Of a stretch of 45,375 nucleotides of DNA, positions 8,108-16,634 are shown piece by piece; within the stretch, counting starts at the first letter, position 1; each line of letters starts with the position of its first letter. This DNA comes from Mageeibacillus sp. UBA5747 (GTDB taxonomy: Bacteria > Bacillota > Clostridia > Saccharofermentanales > UBA5734), in contig DIFN01000057.1 in assembly GCA_002419145.1 (NCBI GenBank), forward strand, positions 11,885-57,259. Direction: 5' to 3'. The notes below the pieces were generated by a model. The model was not told the DNA's origin, ran no database searches, and saw nothing but the letters and a program-made list of their open reading frames with translations. Position numbers and translations under genes: made by a program.

Positions 8108-9100
8108 ATGAAAAGTCTCGTGAAAAAAGCGTTTGGCACACTGATCATCCCGGTCACGCTGTATCTGATCCTCAAGATCTTGAGTCTGACGGCAGGCGAC
8201 CAGAAATTCGCCGTGGGCTCGGATCTCGACACGATCATCTATACCGGGATCTACACATGCATGCTGGCTCTGGCGATGGCGATCAACCTGACTTCCGGAC
8301 GCTTTGATTTCAGCATCGGATCGGTACTCGTCGGCAGTGCCATCATCGGGGGCAATTTTGCCAAAAACCAGGCCTATGGTCCTTGGGGCCTGCTTCTGGC
8401 GATCGTAGCCGTGGGCATGCTGATGGGCCTGATCTCCGGCCTGGTCTATGTCACCCTGCGGCTACCACCGATGATTACCTCTCTTGGCATGACCATGATC
8501 TTTGAGTCCTTTTCCATGATGGTCAACCAGTCCAAAGGCATCCGCCTGATTGGCAAGTTTGATGTCCTGATCTTTGCCAGTCAGCCTTATCTCTGGATCT
8601 TGCTCGTGATTGTCCTGGTCGTTTATACGTACCTGCTCTACAAGACCCGGTTCGGCTACAATTACCGCGCCCTGGCCAATGGTCAGAAAATCGCACTCGA
8701 TACCGGGATCAATGAAAAAGTCAACGCAGTCATCTGCTATGTTCTGTCCGGTGCCTTGATAGCGATTGCTGCGACGATCTTTCTCAGCAAATATGGCACG
8801 ATATCCCCTGAGTCAGGCCTTTCAAGTTCTGCCTATTTCATGGGCGCCTTCCTGCCGATTTTCATTGGGGGTTTCATCAGCCGCTACTCCAACCTGATCA
8901 TAGGTGTGATCATTGGCAGCTTCACCCAAGCCATGCTGTCTTCTGGCCTGGTCAGCCTGGGCCTGAGCAATTCTTTGCAGACACTGATCAATGGTGTCTT
9001 CGTCATGGCTTTCCTGATCTTTACCACCAACAGTTACAAGCTGCAGCTGCAGAAACAGTACCGGAGCAAACTGGCCCGGGCAGAGGCTGCAGCTCGCTGA
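8108..9100 (+). CDS. Sugar ABC transporter permease, second subunit
   Basis: 330-residue polytopic membrane protein of the same BPD_transp_2 family as the 5894 gene, with the characteristic INLTSGRFDFSIGSVLVG and the cytoplasmic loop YNYRALANGQKIALDTGIN. Start chosen at ATG 8108, preceded by AAGG at 5 bp; an in-frame GTG at 8102 is possible but would leave no room for a ribosome site. Eleven bp separate it from the binding-protein stop. Fifteen bp after its stop begins a 10-bp tandem repeat (9116-9145). Confidence 0.88.
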   Translation: MKSLVKKAFGTLIIPVTLYLILKILSLTAGDQKFAVGSDLDTIIYTGIYTCMLALAMAINLTSGRFDFSIGSVLVGSAIIGGNFAKNQAYGPWGLLLAIVAVGMLMGLISGLVYVTLRLPPMITSLGMTMIFESFSMMVNQSKGIRLIGKFDVLIFASQPYLWILLVIVLVVYTYLLYKTRFGYNYRALANGQKIALDTGINEKVNAVICYVLSGALIAIAATIFLSKYGTISPESGLSSSAYFMGAFLPIFIGGFISRYSNLIIGVIIGSFTQAMLSSGLVSLGLSNSLQTLINGVFVMAFLIFTTNSYKLQLQKQYRSKLARAEAAAR

Positions 9101-9115
9101 CCGGACTCTTTCGCG

Positions 9116-9145
9116 CATCCCTTTGCATCCCTTTGCAACCCTTTG
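9116..9145. repeat. Three-copy 10-bp tandem repeat in the GH78 leader
   Basis: CATCCCTTTG occurs twice exactly (9116-9125, 9126-9135) and once with one change (CAACCCTTTG, 9136-9145). It is followed by two AAGGAG ribosome sites 12 bp apart (9161-9166 and 9173-9178); only the second is correctly spaced for the GH78 start at 9186. Confidence 0.85.
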
Positions 9146-9185
9146 TACCCCGAAAGCATCAAGGAGCATCACAAGGAGCATCCCT

Positions 9186-11903
9186 ATGAATTGTGACCTG
9201 AGAGTTCGCCTGGCGGATGTCAGCGGGCGACTGTTTCCGCTTGGCCTGGACGAGCCTGCACCAGTATTCCATTATCTGGCCGAAAGTGCAGAGCAGGGGA
9301 AATCAATCTCTGCCTGTCAGCTACTGGTCCAGGACGAATCCGGACTGGTCATCTGGGACAGCGGCAAATCCATCCCGCCTGAGCGTGCGTATCTTCCTTA
9401 TCAGGGGGCACCTCTTGCAGCTCGATCCATTTATTCGGCCCAGATCCGGGTCTGGGATGAGCAAGATAAGGTTTCGCCGTTTAGTGAATCCTTGCAGTTC
9501 GAGACTGGTCTGATGGGACAGCCGTGGCAAGCGCGCTGGATCGAGCCGGTACAAGAGAACGCCATTTTTGAGAAGGCTTTACCCTTGCATCAGCTGTTTG
9601 TGCCTAGCCCGGAATTCTGGGGCGGGGAGGCCAGACTGCGGCCCTGCCAAAACGTACGCAAAACTTTTACCTGCCAGCGGGGCGTCAAAAGGGCCCGCGC
9701 CTATGTTTCGGCTCATGGCGTCTATCAGCTCTCCCTCAATGGGCAGGTCGTCGGTCAGCAACGGCTGGCGCCGGAAACGAGCGTCTATGCAAAAATCCTC
9801 TATTACCAGACGTATGACCTGACATCGCTGCTCCAGTCCGGGGAGAACGCGCTCGGGCTGACCTTGGCCGATGGCTGGTGGATCGGCCGCCTGGGCATTT
9901 CCGGCGAAAGCTGCAACTACGGCCAGCGCCTGGGCTTGATCGTGCAGCTGGAGATTCTCTACGAAGACGGTCGCCGGGAATTCGTGACCAGCGATTCCAG
10001 CTTCAAATCAGCTGAAGCGATGATCCGCTCTGCCGATCTGTTCATTGGCGAAAAGCAAGATCTGCGCCTGGATGACTGTTCATGGCGGTTGCCCGGTTTT
10101 AACGATGCCAACTGGCAGGCGTGCCTGCCCGCTGCGTTTGCGACTGACAACCTGACCGGGCAAATGACGGATGGTATCCGTGTCCTCCAGGAACTCCCCT
10201 GCATCGGCAAAAGCCTGACGCCTTGCGGCGATCTGGTCCTTGATTTTGGCCAGGTGATCGCGGGCGTCTGCCGCTTCTGTGTCACAGCACAAGAGGGTCA
10301 GACCGTTTCGTTCGAACATGGCGAAGTACTCGACCAGAACGGCAATTTCAAAAACAACATCATCGGGCGCAACAAGGATCAGAAAGATGTTCTGGTTTGC
10401 AGAGCTGGCCGGCAAGTCTTCGAACCTTTGTTTACTTACCATGGGTTTCGTTATGTCAGAGTCGTGGGGGTGCCGCCGGAGCAGGTCGATGCCGTGGCCC
10501 TGGTTCTTGGTACACCTTTGCAAAAAACGGGCATATTTTCCTGCTCGGATGAAAGGCTCAATCGGCTGCAGCACGCGATTGAGTGGAGCACCCGGGGCAA
10601 TATGGTTTCGGTACCGACGGATTGTCCGCAGCGCGAAAAGCTCGGCTGGACCGGGGATATTCAGGTCTTTGCCCGGACCGGGTGTTTCAATTTCAACTTG
10701 AAGAACTTCCTCGAAACCTGGCTGTGCAACCTCCGTGCGGACCAGTCGGCCAACGGGGAAGTCCCAGTTGTGGTGCCCAATCACCCGTCCCAGGATCGGT
10801 TGCAGCGCCAGCTGTCACAGGGCCTGAATTCGTCTTCCGGCTGGAGCGATGCCTGTGTCCTGGTGCCTTATTACCTGTATCAGCACTATGGCGATCCGCG
10901 TGTCCTGCGGGATTGCTTTCCCGTCATGGAGCGCTGGCTGGACTTTGTCAAACGCCAGACTGCACTCGAACCGGACGGATTTTGCGGCTATTCCGAAGAA
11001 CGGCAGGCGGCCAATCTGTTTTTGTGGACCCAAGGCTACCATTTCGGGGACTGGCTGATCCCGAGTCTGCGCCAGCTACCCAACGGCGTTGCCTTGGGGA
11101 CGGAGCAAACGGCCCACGTCGTCGGGGCCTGCTTTTATGCCATCACCGTCGAGGCCTTTGGCCAAATTTGCCGCTGGCTGGGCTACGAACAGAAAGCTTT
11201 TGAACAGGCAGCGCTGCTGGATCAGATTCGCCAGGCAATCCGGTCTGAATTCGTCAGGGACGATGGCAGGGTCGCTGGGTCGGCTGGTGGCAGTGATTTG
11301 CAGGGCCTGTATGTGATGGTGCTGCGATCAGGCGCTGTTACTGGATCTTTGCGCGTCAAGGTCGTGCAAAGACTGGTCGATTTGATCATTAAAAACGAGT
11401 ATTGCCTGGACACCGGGTTTTCCTCGGTCAGTTATCTTTTGGATGTGCTCTATGACAACGGTTATCCGGACATCGCCTATCAGATCCTGTTCCAGACCCG
11501 GGCGCCTTCCTGGCTGTACATGATCGAGCGGGGCGCGACGACGATCTGGGAGAATTGGCGCGCCATCACTGAAACGGGTGAGGTGACCGATTCGTCCTAC
11601 AACCATTATGCGTTTGGCTGTGTTGGCGACTGGATCTACCGCCGGATCGGCGGGATCACGCCGGTTGCGCCGGGTTACCGGGCTGTGCGGATTGCGCCGG
11701 ATTTTTCCTGCGGATTGGCGCACGCCCATTGTGCGCTGGAGACGCCCCAGGGGATGCTGCGGGTTGACTGGACGATTCAGGCTGGCCAGATTGAGCTGGC
11801 GCTGACAATACCCGTGGATACCCATGCGGTGGTGCACGTGCCTGGCGCAGACCATGAGCTCGGATCGGGCGCCTATTCTTTTATTGTCAATGAACTGAAT
11901 TGA
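9186..11903 (+). CDS. Alpha-L-rhamnosidase, GH78
   Basis: 905-residue glycosidase expected to release terminal alpha-L-rhamnose from plant glycosides or polysaccharides. Order of parts: N-terminal beta-domains (about 1-140), the bacterial rhamnosidase N domain (KRARAYVSAHGVYQLSLNG), then the (alpha/alpha)6 catalytic barrel. The GH78 hallmark TDCPQREKLGWTGD is intact with Glu484 at the usual acid position, and GATTIWENW carries Glu789 at the usual base position. No signal peptide is seen, so it acts in the cytosol on imported glycosides, in keeping with the transporter upstream. ATG 9186 has AAGGAG 7 bp before it. The 3' end carries a 10-bp tandem duplication that includes the stop codon. Confidence 0.93.
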   Translation: MNCDLRVRLADVSGRLFPLGLDEPAPVFHYLAESAEQGKSISACQLLVQDESGLVIWDSGKSIPPERAYLPYQGAPLAARSIYSAQIRVWDEQDKVSPFSESLQFETGLMGQPWQARWIEPVQENAIFEKALPLHQLFVPSPEFWGGEARLRPCQNVRKTFTCQRGVKRARAYVSAHGVYQLSLNGQVVGQQRLAPETSVYAKILYYQTYDLTSLLQSGENALGLTLADGWWIGRLGISGESCNYGQRLGLIVQLEILYEDGRREFVTSDSSFKSAEAMIRSADLFIGEKQDLRLDDCSWRLPGFNDANWQACLPAAFATDNLTGQMTDGIRVLQELPCIGKSLTPCGDLVLDFGQVIAGVCRFCVTAQEGQTVSFEHGEVLDQNGNFKNNIIGRNKDQKDVLVCRAGRQVFEPLFTYHGFRYVRVVGVPPEQVDAVALVLGTPLQKTGIFSCSDERLNRLQHAIEWSTRGNMVSVPTDCPQREKLGWTGDIQVFARTGCFNFNLKNFLETWLCNLRADQSANGEVPVVVPNHPSQDRLQRQLSQGLNSSSGWSDACVLVPYYLYQHYGDPRVLRDCFPVMERWLDFVKRQTALEPDGFCGYSEERQAANLFLWTQGYHFGDWLIPSLRQLPNGVALGTEQTAHVVGACFYAITVEAFGQICRWLGYEQKAFEQAALLDQIRQAIRSEFVRDDGRVAGSAGGSDLQGLYVMVLRSGAVTGSLRVKVVQRLVDLIIKNEYCLDTGFSSVSYLLDVLYDNGYPDIAYQILFQTRAPSWLYMIERGATTIWENWRAITETGEVTDSSYNHYAFGCVGDWIYRRIGGITPVAPGYRAVRIAPDFSCGLAHAHCALETPQGMLRVDWTIQAGQIELALTIPVDTHAVVHVPGADHELGSGAYSFIVNELN

Positions 11904-11910
11904 ACTGAAC
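11891..11910. repeat. 10-bp tandem duplication at the GH78 stop codon
   Basis: TGAACTGAAT (11891-11900) is followed directly by TGAACTGAAC (11901-11910); the second copy supplies the TGA stop of the GH78 gene. Confidence 0.8.
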
Positions 11911-11928
11911 GTTAAGGAGGGTCACCCT

Positions 11929-13161
11929 GTGCAGACTTTTAATTTCCCGCACAATTTCCTCTGGGGCGCGTCCACGGCTGCGCATCAGGTCGAAGGCAAC
12001 ACCATCAACAGCGAGCTGTGGACACTGGAGCATCTGCCGGGGACAATTTTCGCCGAACCATCGGGCGATGCTTGCGATCATTATCACCGCTACCGTGAGG
12101 ACATCTTGCTGATGAGAAAGCTTGGCCTGAACGCCTATCGCTTTTCACTGGAGTGGTCCCGGATCGAGCCGGAGGAAGGTGAATTCTCCCGGGCTGAGCT
12201 GGACCATTATCGCCGGATGCTGTCTGCCTGTCTGGAGCAAGGGATCACCCCGGTGGTCACACTGCATCACTTCACCTCGCCGCGTTGGCTGATCGAAAAG
12301 GGCGGCTGGCTCGATGAGCGGACACCGGAGCGTTATCTGCGCTATTGTGATCAGGTCGTCCGGCACCTGGGCGACCTGATCGGTGTCGCCTGCACCTTCA
12401 ACGAAGTGAACCTGCCGGTTGTCCTGGCCAAAATGATGCCGTTCAGAGTCAGCGAGACCCCCTTTTGGCAGACCGCAGCCCAAGCTTTCGGCGTGACACC
12501 GGACCGGCTCGGACTGTTCCAGTTTGTTGTGGATCCTCGCCTGAGCGAGATTGTTTTTAACGCTCATCACCGGGCCTATGATGTCCTGCATTCCGGTTCG
12601 CATTCCTTTCCGGTCGGCATGACTCTGGCGCTGATGGACTTTCACGCGGCGCCGGGCGGGGAAGCCATGATGGCGCGATTCCAGCGCGAGTTGTCGGACA
12701 CGTACCTCGAGCACGTGCGCGGCGATGACTTTGTCGGCGTCCAGACCTATTCGCGCCTGATCATCGGTCCGGACGGAATTGTGCCGCCACCCGAGGGCAC
12801 GGAAATGAACCAGATGGGCGAGGAGTATTATCCCGAGGCGATTGGCGGGACCATTCGGCGGGCGGCCCAAGTGGCTGGTGTCCCGATCTATGTCACAGAA
12901 AATGGCGTGGCCAGCGAAGATGATTCTCGCCGCGTGGAATATCTGCAGCGGGCTGTGCGCAGTGTGGCTGAAGCGATGGCAGCAGGGATCGATGTGCGCG
13001 GGTATTTTAGCTGGTCCTTTATGGATAATTTTGAATGGATCAGCGGCTATCGGCCCAAGTTCGGCCTGGTGGCAGTCGATCGCGCAACCCAGGTGCGCAC
13101 CCCCAAACCAAGTGCCTTCTGGCTCGGCAAAACAGCGCGAGAAAACAAAATTCAGATTTGA
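11929..13161 (+). CDS. GH1 beta-glycosidase (beta-glucosidase-like)
   Basis: 410-residue retaining glycosidase of family GH1. N-terminal FLWGASTAAHQVEG is the family signature. The acid/base motif is TFNEVN (Glu159; the usual Pro is Val) and the nucleophile motif is YVTENG (Glu324), so both catalytic residues are present. It is somewhat short for GH1 (usually about 440-480). The start is GTG 11929 behind AAGGAGGG. No signal peptide, so it is cytosolic. It follows GH78 by 25 bp; together they could strip rhamnose and then the inner beta-linked glucose from a rutinoside-like or saponin-like glycoside (inference). Confidence 0.92.
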   Translation: MQTFNFPHNFLWGASTAAHQVEGNTINSELWTLEHLPGTIFAEPSGDACDHYHRYREDILLMRKLGLNAYRFSLEWSRIEPEEGEFSRAELDHYRRMLSACLEQGITPVVTLHHFTSPRWLIEKGGWLDERTPERYLRYCDQVVRHLGDLIGVACTFNEVNLPVVLAKMMPFRVSETPFWQTAAQAFGVTPDRLGLFQFVVDPRLSEIVFNAHHRAYDVLHSGSHSFPVGMTLALMDFHAAPGGEAMMARFQRELSDTYLEHVRGDDFVGVQTYSRLIIGPDGIVPPPEGTEMNQMGEEYYPEAIGGTIRRAAQVAGVPIYVTENGVASEDDSRRVEYLQRAVRSVAEAMAAGIDVRGYFSWSFMDNFEWISGYRPKFGLVAVDRATQVRTPKPSAFWLGKTARENKIQI

Positions 13162-13212
13162 CACGAGATTTAGATGCGTAAAACCAAGTGCCTTGCCCCG
13201 AGACGACACTTG

Positions 13213-13231
13213 CCAATGCCATCGGCAATGG
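13213..13231. terminator. Weak hairpin between convergent genes
   Basis: CCAATGCC and GGCAATGG flank a 3-nt loop with one mismatch, between the convergent GH1 and TspO-like genes. There is no clear T-run, so terminator function is tentative. Confidence 0.3.
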
Positions 13232-13243
13232 GGTCAGGGGCCT

Positions 13244-14068
13244 TCAGGATTGATTGGTCCCTTTTTCCACTGCTGCTTTTTTGCGCTCCTTCACCACCAC
13301 CACAATCAAGGCGATCGCAAACAGAACCAGGCAACCGATCACTGTAATGATGATCCAGAGATATTGACCGGCAAACCCACTTGCGGAGAGGTGCTTGAGC
13401 AGGATCCCAATGTAAGCCCAAATCAGGGCCAGACCATAGGCGATGCTTTTGAGGAAAACGGTGGTGATCCACCCGATCAGGAGACCAGCCAGCAGGATCA
13501 GGACCGTCCAAGCAGGTTCACTCAGCCCGGCACCCGTCCACTCGAGGTCGACCAGTAAGGTTGTGACATTGGCAAGCGTCGCCACGGTGATCCAGCCGAA
13601 ATAGAGCGCAAACGGCAAGCGAACGAAGAATTTTCCACCTGCCTCATAGGATTGCCGGCGAGTGATCAGGTTGATTGCGGCCAGACAGACCAGCAAGATG
13701 AGCATCAGCACCAGGGTCAGAGGAATCAGGTAAAAGTGCCAGGCGAAGATCCAAACGGAATTGGCGAGCGAAGAAGCAATGAATAGAAGACGGATCTTCT
13801 GGTCGCTGGCGAGCTGGACATCCGTTTTATTTTTTTGGATCAGCCCGAACTGATAGAGGACGTAGCCAGCCAGAGCCAGGTAAATCACACCCCAGATGGC
13901 AAAGGTCAGCCCGGCGGGGGCGAACAGATTGGGGTACGAGTCAGACACTTCACCGGTCGTGACCCCGTTGAGTGGCAGGATATTGGCCAGGGCATTGACC
14001 AGGACCATGACCAGATACGCAGCCAGGACCAGCAATCGGGTCGAAACACGTCTTGTTTGAATTTCCAT
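13244..14068 (-). CDS. TspO/MBR-family membrane protein (long form)
   Basis: 274-residue polytopic membrane protein. The N-terminal half contains a TspO-like core with the segment LFAPAGLTFAIWGVIYLALA, followed by further hydrophobic helices, giving about seven to nine in total, longer than classical five-helix TspO. TspO proteins bind tetrapyrroles or modulate stress responses; the role of the long Bacillota form is not known to me. Start ATG 14068 with AAAGGAG upstream; ten additional in-frame residues further upstream have no ribosome site. It is convergent with GH1. Confidence 0.72.
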   Translation of the reverse strand: MEIQTRRVSTRLLVLAAYLVMVLVNALANILPLNGVTTGEVSDSYPNLFAPAGLTFAIWGVIYLALAGYVLYQFGLIQKNKTDVQLASDQKIRLLFIASSLANSVWIFAWHFYLIPLTLVLMLILLVCLAAINLITRRQSYEAGGKFFVRLPFALYFGWITVATLANVTTLLVDLEWTGAGLSEPAWTVLILLAGLLIGWITTVFLKSIAYGLALIWAYIGILLKHLSASGFAGQYLWIIITVIGCLVLFAIALIVVVVKERKKAAVEKGTNQS

Positions 14069-14122
14069 GGGGGCACGCTCCTTTAGCCTGAGATGCAATC
14101 ATAGCAGCGGTTCGGATCGGAG

Positions 14123-14155
14123 TGCCGAATTTGGGACGCCGTCCCAAATTCGGCA
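14123..14155. terminator. Perfect 15-bp hairpin after the Lon-like protease gene
   Basis: TGCCGAATTTGGGAC (14123-14137) and its exact complement (14141-14155) flank the 3-nt loop GCC. It lies 4 bp beyond the protease stop (minus strand) and upstream of the TspO-like gene. The transcript has a U-run before, not after, the stem, so it may act as an mRNA 3'-end stabiliser or a REP-like element rather than a standard intrinsic terminator. Confidence 0.6.
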
Positions 14156-14159
14156 AAAA

Positions 14160-16598
14160 TTAAGCTTTGTCCCATTGTTGTGCTTGATGGAATGTTTGCA
14201 GTTTCTGGTTGACGCGGGCGAAGATGCTGCCTTCGGGGTAGGTTCCGGCTGCATCTTTCTGGCCGGCGGCAAGGCCGGTGAGGATTTCGATGCCGTCTTC
14301 GATGGTCTGGACGGCATAGAGGTGGAAGCGTCCGGCGCGGACGGCGTCGAGGACCTCGTCTTTGAGCATCAGGTTGTCCATGTTGCTCTGTGGGATGATA
14401 ACGCCCTGGTCGCCGGTCAGGCCCTTGGCGACACAGATGTCGTAAAAGCCTTCGATTTTCTCGGTGACGCCGCCGATCGGCTGGATCTCGCCGTACTGGT
14501 TGACGGAGCCGGTGACGGCCAGGGACTGGCGGATGGGGGCATCGGCGAGGCTGGAGAGGATGGCATAGAGCTCGGCGCTGGAGGCGCTGTCGCCTTCTAT
14601 GCCGCCATAATTCTGCTCAAACGTGATCTGAGCCGTCAGGGAGAGCGGCTTGTCCTGGGCGAACTGCATCCCCAGGTAGCCAGACAGGGTCAGAACTCCT
14701 TTGCTATGGATGCTGCCGCTCATCTCTGTTTCACGCTCGATCGCGATGACGCCATCCTTGCCCATGAAGGTGACAGCCGTGATCCGCGTCGGCTGGCCAA
14801 AAGCAAAATTGCCCAGTTCAACGACGGATAAGCCATTGACCTGGCCGATGCGCTCACCCGCCGTATCGATCAGCAGCTTGCCGGTCAGGATCATCTCCTG
14901 GACCTTTTCTTCGACCCGGCTCCGGCGAAAATGACGCTGGCGGATCGCTTCATCGATATGGGCAGCCGAGACCAGAACAGCCCCATCTGCTGCAGCAAGC
15001 GCACTTGCCTCATAAATGATCTCGCCGACTTCGTTGAATCGGGTCGAAAGCTTGGTCTGGTCACCGGCCAGACGCGAACCGTATTCGATTATCTGGGCCA
15101 GCGCTGTCCGGTCCAGATGATGGAGCTTTTCGCGCCGGCAGAGCGAACTGACAAACGAGACATATTTACAGATATTTTCACGCGAACGCTCCATTTCGAC
15201 ATCAAAATCGACCTTGACCTTGAATAACTTGGCGAAATCCTCATCCGAGGTCAGGACCAGGTAGAAGAGGGGGCTGCCGATCAGGATGACCTTGAGATGC
15301 AAAGGGATAGGCTCCATGCGCAAAGTCGCAGTCGGGATGTTGCGGTACTGCTCGCCGATGTTCTCAATCACCGCCTGGCGATATTTCAAGGTCCGCTTGA
15401 GCTGCTCCCAGACCAGAGGCTCGATCAGGGCGTCCCGGGCTTGCAGGATCAGGAAGCCGCCGTTGGCCCGGTGGATCGCCCCGGGCTTGACCATGGTGAA
15501 ATCGGTCGACACCGACATCAGCTGGTTCTTGTACTCGACCTTGCCGAACAGGTTGTAATAGTTGGGGTTGGTCTCAAGAATGACGGGCGCCCCTGTTGTA
15601 CCTTCATGGCTGATGAACAGATTGACTTTGTAGCGGGTGAATTCCTCGCCGTCGCCGGTACCAGTGATCAGGGACAGGTCAACCAGTTCTTCTTCGCCAC
15701 CGGACTCGGAGGTTTCCCCAGCTTGTTCAGTCTCAGACTCCAAAAACAACGCCCGGTTTTCCTCGACATCCTTGCGGACGGCATCGAGATAAGCCAGAAC
15801 TTTGGCATGACCGGCGTACCTTTCCCGCAAACGGTCAAAAGACGGCGCGGCGGCTGTCCGGGCGATTTGCTTTTCAAGATCGACGATTTTCTCAGCCGTC
15901 TGCTTTTCGAGGGATTTGCCCTCGCGCAAGATCTCCTCCAGGACGCCTTCCAGCTGGTGGCCAGTCGCTTCGAGGGCCAGGCGCTGCTCATCCGGCAGCT
16001 CGGCAAATTCCTGATTTGAATAGGGTTTATCATCCTTCAAAGGCATGATCATCAGCTTGCCGCTCGCCTGGCGGAACAGGAAGTGGACCTCGCTGGCCTG
16101 CTTTTGCAGGGCGCTGAGACGCTCCTGCATGTGGTTTTGGAAAGAAGATTCGAGCTCCTTTTTCTTTTGCTCATAATCATGACTCTCAAAAGCTTTCGGC
16201 ATCGCGGCAAGCAGCTCGCGCACCAGTTCATCCATGTCTTTCTGGAACTGGCGCCCTTGGCCGGCTGGGAGTGAGATGGCAACCGGGCTTTCCGAATCAG
16301 CAAAATTGTTGACATAGCACCAATCATCCGGAACCGTGCCTCCCGCAGCGGCCTCGGTGACGCTGGCATTGACATAGGTTGTCTTGCCCGTGCCCGGCAG
16401 ACCGGAGACGAAAATGTTGTAACCCGGCGCGTCCATCGCCAGGCCAAATTGCATCGAGCGCACAGCACGGTCCTGGCCGATCACCCCCTCCAGCCCGGGA
16501 ACATCTTCACTCGAGGTGCAAAAATCCAGCTCAGTGTCCAGATCGCAGACCCGTCTGAGCTTGGCCACTGGAATCCGGAAACGGTCAGACTGTTCCAT
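14160..16598 (-). CDS. Lon-family ATP-dependent protease (AAA_32/LonB-like, YcbZ type)
   Basis: 812-residue AAA+ serine-lysine protease lacking the classical Lon N-domain. The Walker A motif is GLPGTGKTTY at about residue 66. A long helical insertion with acidic patches runs from about 120 to 300. The C-terminal S16 peptidase domain has GDSASSAE with catalytic Ser671 and GGVTEKIEG with Lys714, a Ser-Lys spacing of 43 that is the same as in classical Lon. Start ATG 16598 behind AGGAGGG. That ribosome site is embedded in a GGAATA hexamer repeat shared with the 3' end of the preceding gene. Cytosolic protein quality control is the likely role; substrates are unknown. Confidence 0.88.
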   Translation of the reverse strand: MEQSDRFRIPVAKLRRVCDLDTELDFCTSSEDVPGLEGVIGQDRAVRSMQFGLAMDAPGYNIFVSGLPGTGKTTYVNASVTEAAAGGTVPDDWCYVNNFADSESPVAISLPAGQGRQFQKDMDELVRELLAAMPKAFESHDYEQKKKELESSFQNHMQERLSALQKQASEVHFLFRQASGKLMIMPLKDDKPYSNQEFAELPDEQRLALEATGHQLEGVLEEILREGKSLEKQTAEKIVDLEKQIARTAAAPSFDRLRERYAGHAKVLAYLDAVRKDVEENRALFLESETEQAGETSESGGEEELVDLSLITGTGDGEEFTRYKVNLFISHEGTTGAPVILETNPNYYNLFGKVEYKNQLMSVSTDFTMVKPGAIHRANGGFLILQARDALIEPLVWEQLKRTLKYRQAVIENIGEQYRNIPTATLRMEPIPLHLKVILIGSPLFYLVLTSDEDFAKLFKVKVDFDVEMERSRENICKYVSFVSSLCRREKLHHLDRTALAQIIEYGSRLAGDQTKLSTRFNEVGEIIYEASALAAADGAVLVSAAHIDEAIRQRHFRRSRVEEKVQEMILTGKLLIDTAGERIGQVNGLSVVELGNFAFGQPTRITAVTFMGKDGVIAIERETEMSGSIHSKGVLTLSGYLGMQFAQDKPLSLTAQITFEQNYGGIEGDSASSAELYAILSSLADAPIRQSLAVTGSVNQYGEIQPIGGVTEKIEGFYDICVAKGLTGDQGVIIPQSNMDNLMLKDEVLDAVRAGRFHLYAVQTIEDGIEILTGLAAGQKDAAGTYPEGSIFARVNQKLQTFHQAQQWDKA

Positions 16599-16610
16599 GA
16601 AAATCCCTCC

Positions 16611-16634
16611 TATTCCTATTCCTATTCCTATACC
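16611..16634. repeat. TATTCC hexamer repeat at a gene junction
   Basis: Three exact TATTCC units and a fourth variant (TATACC) run from the end of the acyltransferase-like gene, through its TAG stop, to the edge of the AGGAGGG ribosome site of the protease gene. Copy-number changes would change the spacing between the two genes. Confidence 0.75.
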
